Shown here: positions 56,943 to 64,000 of the stretch, piece by piece
How positions within the stretch are numbered: the stretch's first letter is position 1
Layout: every line of letters begins with the position of its first letter
Assembly (NCBI GenBank): GCA_024220505.1
Contig: JAKZZE010000001.1
Coordinates: 2,046,001-2,110,000 of the forward strand
From: Rhizopus arrhizus
Taxonomy: Eukaryota > Mucoromycota > Mucoromycetes > Mucorales > Rhizopodaceae
Length of the DNA: 64,000 bases
Reading direction: 5' to 3'
Position numbers and translations under genes: made by a program
The notes under the pieces: generated by a model
Told to the model about the DNA's origin: nothing
Database searches by the model: none
Seen by the model: the letters and a program-made list of their open reading frames with translations, nothing else

Positions 56943-58711
56943 GAATAAAAAGAAGAAATGGTTATTTTTGAGTTATTCATTGAAATATAAAAATTCCCCT
57001 TGTATCCAAAAGCCAACCATCTTTTTTTTTTAATGAAAATAAGGGCTATTTTGATTTTTAAATGAAAAGTTTACACTTAAAAAGTGAAAGGAGAAGAAAA
57101 GGAAACTGGTGTTCCTTGATTATTATTTTTTTTTGCCATATGAAAAAAAGAAGGGGTTAAATGAAGCATGAGATATCCTTTTATCACGGAGAGTGTATAT
57201 CAAACGCCCAAGTATTTGGTATTTCCTCCTTTTACATTCTTTTTGTTATTCATCTTTAGCCTTTCTATACAAAATATTAAAAAACATTTTTAATAATAAA
57301 TACTTTTTGTTAAACAAGACCCCCCTATTTGTGGCAAAATAAAATATTAAATGTACAACTAATCATGTTTTGATTTACAAAGAATTCATTTCTATAAAAG
57401 AGGATGCATCTGTTATGATTTATTTACAAAACATGATAATTTGATCGATGCACATGTAGGGTTCAAAATGGTATTTATGATCGTAAACTAACCTCTTTTA
57501 GATTGAGTCATCACATCATAACCTATCTCAGATAACAAGTATAAAAATGTATTATGTAAATCAAGACCTTTTGAAACTTGAATGAATCTTATTCAATCTA
57601 ATTATTCCATTTATAAATGAGTTAGAATTCACTCAATAAAAAATCAATAGAACCCTGTTTCACTCCCATTTCTTTTCTTCTTTTACACGCTCAGTGACAA
57701 ATGTAAGATAAGAAGGCACATGAGAAGAAAATGAATTGTTTGAGATAACATCGATCGATGGTTTCATGATTGCATTATTAGCCAGTGTACTCTAAATATT
57801 TGAATTTTTTTTTTTTTCTAATTCTCACACAAAAAAAGATAATATTCATTCAGACTAGAGACTTTATTTTATTAAAATTTAATAAAAACAGGAGGAGGGG
57901 GGGGGGGAGGATGTCCCTTCTCCCTTTGATAAAAGGGGGGAAACATGTTTTATAGACAATAAAGGATTACTCCTTTATCAAATCATGTATTAATATCCTT
58001 TGAGAGTTGCATCATTCTATTTATGCATTTATGATTTATCAAGTAAATAATAATAAAAATAATTTCTATACAAAATTATATGATTCCAAAAAACAATCAT
58101 CATTCTTAAAAAGACGCATCATCTTGATGACATATATTTTCTTAGTTTCAAGTCAGTAGAATAAATTTTGAAAAGAACAAAATTGAATTTTTGTTCAATC
58201 CCTTTTTTTGTTATCAAATGAAAAACGTGCAAACGAAAGGAATCGAATTAGAAAACACGGAGATCAAAAAAGAAGAAGAAAAAAGAAAGAAAGGGACAAC
58301 TTGTCTAATCTTCTTATGAATCATATCTCACTCACTCTCTTTCTTTTTATAGTCATTTAAATATAAAAAATAGTTAAATACTATTATTATTGTTATTATT
58401 TTTACTATTAAATGAAAAAAAAAAAGGGGGAAAAAAAAGAAAGGTTGTGATTGGTTAAAGAAAAAGATCGAAATAGAATGAAAAATTTTTGCTGCGAATT
58501 TTCTCTTTTATTAACGTCATTTCATTCGATATCGATCGTATTGACCACTGACTTGATCGATTCTATTAAAGCCAACAAGTAACACAAAGTAATAAAACGT
58601 GGAATTCAATCTCATTCACCCCCAATCACCCCCTATTTTAGTTTAAAAAAAAAAATATATAAAGACCCTCTTTTTTCTTTTAAATTCAATTCACATTTTA
58701 ATCAATTAAAT
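56943..58711. other. AT-rich intergenic region
   Basis: Minus-strand 57659-57797 could be an isolated last exon (LANNAIMKPSIDVISNNSFS, then YLTFVTERVKEEKKWE, stop) preceded by an acceptor-like ATTTAG, but no partner exons were found. A G-run lies at 57890-57910. The final 100 bp, with a TATATAAAG box near 58655, form a good promoter for the next gene. Confidence 0.35.
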
Positions 58712-59014
58712 ATGGGTGGATTTATTTTATTATCAAACGTTGGAAAAAAGATATCACTCGAACAAGCCTATCATCCATGTCCAAAATGTAAAAGCCAAAA
58801 TTCAGTTCAGTTGACAAGATCAGAGAAATCATTTATCGTTTTAAATAAAATCATCAGTGAAAATTCAAGTGTACGATATGAATGCTCACAGTGTAAATGG
58901 AAAAATCAAATGTTACCACAAGATGCAAGAGAATCAACTGAACTTGAACGTTACTTTTCTGATACTTCAAATGATGACTTATTTCTCTCTTCTTCACCTA
59001 CTTCCTCTCTTTAA
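58712..59014 (+). CDS. Small zinc-ribbon protein
   Basis: A single 100-codon exon from ATG 58712, with a TATA-like box about 55 bp upstream. Two Cys pairs, HPCPKCKSQN and YECSQCKWKN, are spaced by about 35 residues and form a likely zinc ribbon. The C-terminus is acidic and Ser-rich (FSDTSNDDLFLSSSPTSS). The layout resembles small zinc-ribbon proteins found across fungi. The specific role is unknown. Transcription runs toward the CDS1-like gene about 350 bp further on. Confidence 0.65.
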   Translation: MGGFILLSNVGKKISLEQAYHPCPKCKSQNSVQLTRSEKSFIVLNKIISENSSVRYECSQCKWKNQMLPQDARESTELERYFSDTSNDDLFLSSSPTSSL

Positions 59015-59361
59015 TTGTAAATATTATCATTATTGTTAATGTACTTATACCCCCCCCCCCTTTTTCCTCCTTTATTTTGTTTTTTTCTTTTGCAAAATAT
59101 CCTAAATATATCTGGTATATATTCCACATAATAAAAATATTTCCTTTTATCCTCATTATTATATTGGTTGTAAGAAACACCTTTCCTTATTTGAAATAAT
59201 ATCATTTTACCAAACTATCGGTTCAAGAACTCCTTTTTTTTACGTGTTTTTAACGAGTGGTGCTGATAAATGAAATAAACTTGAGATAAACCTGATTATT
59301 ACAATCCTGTGTTTTATATATAAAGTAGCTTATCGTCTTTGCTCTTTTTTTATTGTTTAAA
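59015..59361. other. Intergenic region upstream of the CDS1-like gene
   Basis: A 10-C run at about 59051, AT-rich sequence and a TATATATAAAG motif near 59315 that may serve the CDS1-like gene. Confidence 0.45.
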
Positions 59362-60341
59362 ATGAATGAAATAAATAAAAGGATTTTAACAAGTTTAGTA
59401 ATGTTGTGTATCTTGGTTGTCTCACTGCATTTTAAACAGGTCATTCCACTACTCATCATCATTCAAACCAAGGCTTTTCAGGCAAGTATAAAAAAATGAA
59501 TAGAAAACAAAGAGAGAGAGAGATTTATCATCATTTAGGAACTTCGTCAAGTGAATCTAACACAAACTCAAGTTCATCAACATTCAGCACAAATCTATTT
59601 TGACTGGACAGTGTTTATTATCGCTCTCTTGTTTTCACTCTATCGTCATCTTTTCAGTTTTCTTCTTTACACAACATGTAACACGGGTTCATGATATAAA
59701 TCTGGGGTCTAATGTTTGAGTATTAGGGTTCATGGGCTGGATTCTGTTAATCCTTGATAAAAACCATGGGTCACTGAAAGATGCACTACTACATACATGT
59801 TGGATTCATATGGTTTTATGCTTCACGACTCTTCAAATTTACTTCATTCAACACAATCTTCATTTTGGTCTCTTTTGGTTTCTATATCCTTGCCTCTTGG
59901 TCCTCGTGAACGATACCACAGCTTATCTCTTTGGTCACTGGTTGGGTCAGCATTCACTATTGAATCTAAGCCCCAAAAAGACGTTGGAAGGTTATGTGAT
60001 GGCTATAGTTTGTACTATTTTATTTGGTTATTGGGTAACATTGAACAAGACATGGTTGTATTATTTCATTAAAAAAAAATGCTGAGTAGTCGTGTGCTTG
60101 GTTGAAGCCACTGGATAAAAGTCAGCAACCCAATCTTGAGCTGCACGGAATGATCTTATCAATCTATGCATCTACTACCGCTCCATTTGGTGGGTTCTTG
60201 GCAAGTGCTATCAAAAGAGCAGGTGGCATGAAAGATTTTGGACAGTTCATACCTGGACATGGTGGCATTACAGATCGTGTGGACTGTCAGTTATTGATGG
60301 CTGCCTTTACCTTTTTCTATTGTGAGTACATGCTCAAATGA
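59362..60341 (+). CDS. CDS1: Phosphatidate cytidylyltransferase (CDP-diacylglycerol synthase)-like, shortened
   Basis: Exons 59362-59481, 59539-59677, 59727-60034 and 60090-60341 join in frame to 272 residues. Intron 1 uses a GC donor (CAG|GCAAGT). Family landmarks: IIIQTKAFQELRQ; LHTCWIHMVLCFTTLQIYFI; GLFWFLYPCLLVLVNDTTAY; LSPKKTLEGYV; APFGGFLASAIKRAGGM followed by KDFGQFIPGHGGITDRVD, which satisfies the CDS signature pattern. The enzyme makes CDP-diacylglycerol from phosphatidate and CTP in the ER. It is much shorter than canonical fungal Cds1 (over 400 residues): the disordered N-terminus and the stretch of about 60 residues between the LSPKKT helix and the KPL segment are missing. It may be a specialised paralogue. 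Its last exon is duplicated at 49410. Confidence 0.82.
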
Positions 60342-62072
60342 ATAAGAAAAGGATCTGATAAAATAAAGCTAAAAATAATAATAACAATAAAAAAAAAAAA
60401 GAAGGATCTGATAAAATAAAGCAATAATGAAAAAAAAAAAAAATCTGATAGAATGAAGCTAAAAAAAAAATTGCTTTATCAGATCTTTTTTTTCAATCTG
60501 CACATGAATTGCTTCTTTTTTTAGTTTAAAGCTCGATCAAGACAATTTATTCTATTTCCCTTTCCCACCCATTTTGAAATTATAATCTATTGAGGCTTTC
60601 CTTTTTTAAAATCTTGCACTATTCTTTCATAAAGTGTATCATCCAGCAAGACCTCAGCTGCTGTTAAAGCTAAACATTTGGAAGCACGAAGGGTATAGTT
60701 GTGTGCTTCGATGGTTCTAGCAGCCTTTGTAAATTCCTTGGTATGATTCTCTGCTTGAACATAAAGACCAAAGGCAGGATGGATAGAGGGTACAGCATAA
60801 CTAAAGTTACCCATGTCTGTACTAGCACCCATCTCATTTTCTTCCTCTTCGCGTGGCTTGAATCTCACTCCTTCTTGTTCCATATAATACTTGTAACGAC
60901 CAGTCAAGGCATCATTCATAAACACATCCTCTACTGGACCCTTAGGACCCCAGGTAAGTTTGATATCACATCCAGTAGCTAAAGCAGCAGCCTTGAAACA
61001 GTTTTCAATCTTGACCTTCAATTCCTCCAGTTGAGCCTTGGTTACCGATCGAGCATAGAAATGAGCAGAAGCATAGGCAGGAATCACATTGGCTGATTCA
61101 CCTCCTTTTTTGATAATACCGTGAATTCTATATAAAAAATACAAGCGTTTTCGTTCATTCACTCTTTTCTTTCTCTTGAAAAAGGGGGTTATTCCATTTA
61201 CCTGTTACTAGACAAGGTTTGCTGTCTCAACATACCAATGTTATCAAATCCTTGCATCAAAGCATCTAAAGCATTCACACCATTCCAAGGTGTCATACCT
61301 GCATGGCTTGCCTTTCCAAAGAACTCTACATCAAGTGAATCAAGAGCAAGCATCCTAACATACAAACCATCTCTTGCAAAAGGATGCTATTCAAAATCAT
61401 ATTCAATCTCTTTCTCTTCCTTCCTTTCTTTTGCTTCTCTTATCACTTACGAGCATCATGGCACAGTCCACTTTGGATTGAAGAATGTTTTTCTTTACAA
61501 AATCAATCTTTCCACTGGTCGACTCTTCAGCAGGTGTACCGAACAAGACAACAGTGCCTTGAACCAAGTTTTGTTCCATCAAGGCCTTGGTAGTCAGTGC
61601 ACAAGCTAAGCCTTGGATGGTGATCAAGTTATGTCCACAGCCATGTCCTATACTACTCATTGTCAGTTGTATCAGAATAGAAAAAAAGAAGAAGAAAAGT
61701 TACCCAGGCAAAGCATCATATTCACAACAAAAACCAACACGTCTTGCAAAAGTATCATTAGAGAATTCTGCTATAAAGCCAGTCTCTAAACCAGCTGCTT
61801 GACGTGTTACTTTAAATCCCTTCTTTTCAAGATATCCAGTCAAGAGTTCATAAGCATGGTATTCGTGATTGCCTAGTTCAGGATCGTCATGAATCTGTCT
61901 CAGCAATCATCAGTCTTTTCATTTATATTTGTTTTTTTATTTTTTATTTTCTTTTACTTTAAGGCTAATATCTCGAAGTTCTTGATCTAAACTTTGAATA
62001 TTTTTTATAACAGAGTCTTGTATTTGAGAATTCATTAAGAAAAGAAAGCAAAGTATGTCTCCGAGTCTCCGG

Positions 62073-62110
<38 letters not shown>

Positions 62111-62218
62111 CCTTACATCTCTTGTCACACAAAATGCAAGCAATCTTTAATGCAAGCTTATTACGTAAAACAGTTCAGCCAATGAATTCATGCTATAAGA
62201 TCAAGCTGTGATTCTCAT

Positions 62219-62255
<37 letters not shown>

Positions 62256-62430
62256 CATTTTATAGGACAAAGCACATTTAGAAATCAAGTCTCACTCTCT
62301 CACTGTGTGTATATATCAACTTTTTAATTGTGTTTCTCTTCTTTTTGTCATTGTTAATAAAGTCTTTTTCTTTTGCAAGAAATGCTCAATCATTTTTTCT
62401 TGCTGAAAAGCAATAAAACAAGGCAAGTGT
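60029..62430 (-). repeat. Right arm of the inverted segmental duplication
   Basis: Mirror copy of 47300-49723. The inner edge (60029) falls six bases before the end of CDS1-like exon 3. The outer edge fades near 62400-62440, before the stop of the ABC transporter gene at 62516. This arm keeps the complete CDS1-like gene and is therefore the donor locus. Confidence 0.9.
60587..62035 (-). CDS. M20 family metallopeptidase/amidohydrolase (PM20D2-like), right copy
   Basis: Same five-exon structure and 398-residue product as the copy at 47699, with one residue change noticed (Asn for Thr in the first exon: VIKNIQSLDQ versus VIKTIQSLDQ). Metal-site motifs EYDALPG, GHGCGHN and GTPAEE are intact, so both copies should be active. 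It is tail-to-tail with the CDS1-like gene, about 245 bp between stops. Its promoter has T-runs at 62075-62110 and about 62225-62255 (poly(A) on the coding strand), slightly different in length from the left copy. Roles in the M20D branch are hydrolysis of acyl-amino acids or dipeptides; the substrate is unknown. Confidence 0.88.
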
Positions 62431-62515
62431 TATTTGGTATTACATTGTATAATTTTTATAAAAGGCTACGTGTATTAATGTACAAAAGGATAACGGATGT
62501 ATATAACGGTAAGAA

Positions 62516-64000
62516 TTAACGTCTTCCTTTTCGTCTAAGGTAAATCATGCCCAAAAAGACACAAGTATTGAACGCAAAAAAGGCAAGCAAGATACCAAAA
62601 TTTCTCCACTTGTGTGCAGCATTCCATCCCATTCCAGTTTCGTAAAATTCAGGACCAGATTTGTAAGTACAATAACCGCAGAATTCAGGTTGAACAGCAT
62701 CAGGGTTGGCGATATAACCTGTAGAATAGGACATGAACTTGGCTGTATATTCACCACAAGTCTGTCCGGGAGGAGGCAAGAACCGGACAAGGTCTGATTC
62801 TGTGCATTCTACCGTCAAATCAGCCAATTCGTTTACCGCCAGACCCTCAATATAGTAGTGGAAAGGATCAAGCCAGTACATCCACGAGCTCCAAAAGTGA
62901 GGCATGGCATAGGGTGACTGCATCAAACCACAAAAGAGGATGAGGAGCGAGACAACCAAAGGGTTGATCACGGCGGCCATTGTAGGAAGTTCGGCAATAG
63001 CAGCAATCACGAAACCCAAGGTGACAGCCCAGCAAACAAGGACAACAAATGTAATGTAGAAATAACCACAGGCCTGAGGCGTGTTGACCATACCTGCCGT
63101 CCAGTAAAAACCACACATGTAAGCAGCTGCAAAAAAGATGATGTAGGGCAACTCAACTACAATAGCAGAGATACCAAACGGCAACCAACCATAGTATCTT
63201 GACGCATATTCACGACGAAAGTAGATACGTTCGACCATGAATTTCGGCTGAGCCATGATGATCATGACCATGGCCATAATAAAGGTACTAAAGAGAGCAA
63301 AGACCTTGTAAAGCATGTCTGAGGACGAATTACCCAATTTCCAAAAGGTGAAGCCAGTGATCAGGGAGGTAAACATCAAGTTTCTGAAACGACCAATGTT
63401 ATATTCAGGTGTACGCCAATAGGCCAGTGACATACGGGTAAGAACAAGTCGTAGTTGAGTACCAAAGGATGTCGCATAGGTGTGTGCTATTCTGGTCGGG
63501 TTCTTATCCGCCGTTCGATCGATCTCGTCCAGTTCGGCGTCCAAGGCCTTTGCCTCTTTCGAGTTTGCCCAAACATCGGCCCAGTCCTGAGTGGCTTTAC
63601 CAGCCGTGCCTGCACCGACAACTTCCAGAATGTATTCAGCAGGATTGGCATTAGGTGTACAGATAGGTCCTCCGTTTCGCTCAAAGTAATCAATCATCGT
63701 ACGTGAATCTTTTCCGATCTCACCGTGATAAGCTGTACGACCGCCACGGACAAGCAGCAGTAAATGATCAAAGTGTTCAAATAGGATAGCAGAAGGTTGG
63801 TGAATGGTACAAAGCACAGGCCATCCGGCATCAGCCAACTTGCGAATGAATCGAATGATGTTGTACGAACTTTGAGCATCTAAGCCCGAAGTGGGTTCAT
63901 CCAAAAGAGCAGCTGAGGTTTGCCTACTAATTCCATACCAATCGTCAATCTCTTTCGCTCCTCGACCGAGATACCGAATCCAGAACCGACGTCACCAATC
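62516..64000 (-). CDS. PDR-type ABC transporter (ABCG full-size), C-terminal half, with an apparent frameshift
   Basis: The gene runs off the right edge. From the edge it reads [20 protein letters not shown] (the NBD2 signature), then after a one-base shift at about 63905 [16 protein letters not shown] (Walker B/D-loop) and [20 protein letters not shown] (H-loop). The linker ..[17 protein letters not shown] is typical of the PDR family. Six hydrophobic spans follow (e.g. [16 protein letters not shown] region, [20 protein letters not shown]) with a large extracellular loop rich in Cys before the last span, and the basic end [11 protein letters not shown] pumps export drugs, lipids and weak acids from the plasma membrane. 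Four T occur where LLF-LDEP requires five, so this is a pseudogene, an error, or a rare unseen intron. Confidence 0.88.

Overview
The window is eukaryotic and almost certainly from a Mucorales-type fungus (Mucoromycota). The DNA is very AT-rich. Genes carry many short introns of about 45-60 nt with GT..AG ends and TACTAAC-like branch points. Familiar single-copy fungal genes are separated by long, nearly empty AT-rich stretches full of homopolymer tracts and transposon wreckage. The genus cannot be fixed from the sequence alone.

Layout. 1-1.6 kb: the 3' end of a low-complexity repeat protein with regularly spaced Lys-Arg sites, then a peroxiredoxin-like gene. 2.4-4.3 kb: a decayed LINE with a poly(A) tail. 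6.6-8.1 kb: a seven-exon multispan membrane protein. 8.5-11.8 kb: decayed mobile-element ORFs, two of them possibly Fanzor/TnpB-like. 12.1-16.6 kb: a minus-strand cluster of NDUFS5 (complex I), a multispan membrane protein and an NHA1-type Na+/H+ antiporter. 17.9-19.7 kb: an LTR remnant and pseudogenes. 20.4-25.2 kb: a dense housekeeping block with RHO1, the mRNA-capping RNA triphosphatase (CET1-like), a PP2C phosphatase and a Gly/Ser-rich protein with a CsbD-like tail. 26.8-27.4 kb: a Tc1/mariner fragment.

29.5-43.2 kb is the mobile-element island. It holds a tRNA-Ser(GCU) gene. About 67 bp downstream lies a young Ty3/gypsy-type LTR element (29718-36598) with a gag ORF, a -1 frameshift heptamer, a protease, a reverse transcriptase cut off after its first block, an intact integrase ORF, and an extra ORF in the 3' 'env' position. 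After it come several solo or partial LTRs that share an internal copy of the primer-binding-site core, a DDE transposase fragment, a zinc-finger pseudogene, a textbook 5'-truncated LINE with a 17-bp target-site duplication, and another Tc1/mariner relic.

44.4-64 kb returns to genes: a DPB4/POLE3 histone-fold protein, an NRG1-like C2H2 repressor, a cyclin with a premature stop, a 398-aa M20 peptidase, a 1033-aa adenylation-carrier-reductase enzyme, a zinc-ribbon protein, a CDP-diacylglycerol synthase-like gene, a second M20 peptidase and the 3' half of a PDR-type ABC transporter. The two M20 genes lie in the arms of a ~2.4-kb, nearly identical inverted duplication (47.3-49.72 kb and 60.03-62.43 kb). 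The left arm carries only the last intron and exon of the CDS1-like gene, so the right arm is the source.

The strongest leads are the RT-deleted but recently mobile LTR element with its extra ORF and frameshift site, the PBS-like motif conserved inside otherwise diverged LTRs, the inverted segmental duplication, the Kex2-type repeat precursor, and the peroxiredoxin-like protein lacking its peroxidatic cysteine. All spliced models here were built by hand from splice signals and reading-frame continuity; none has been checked against transcripts.
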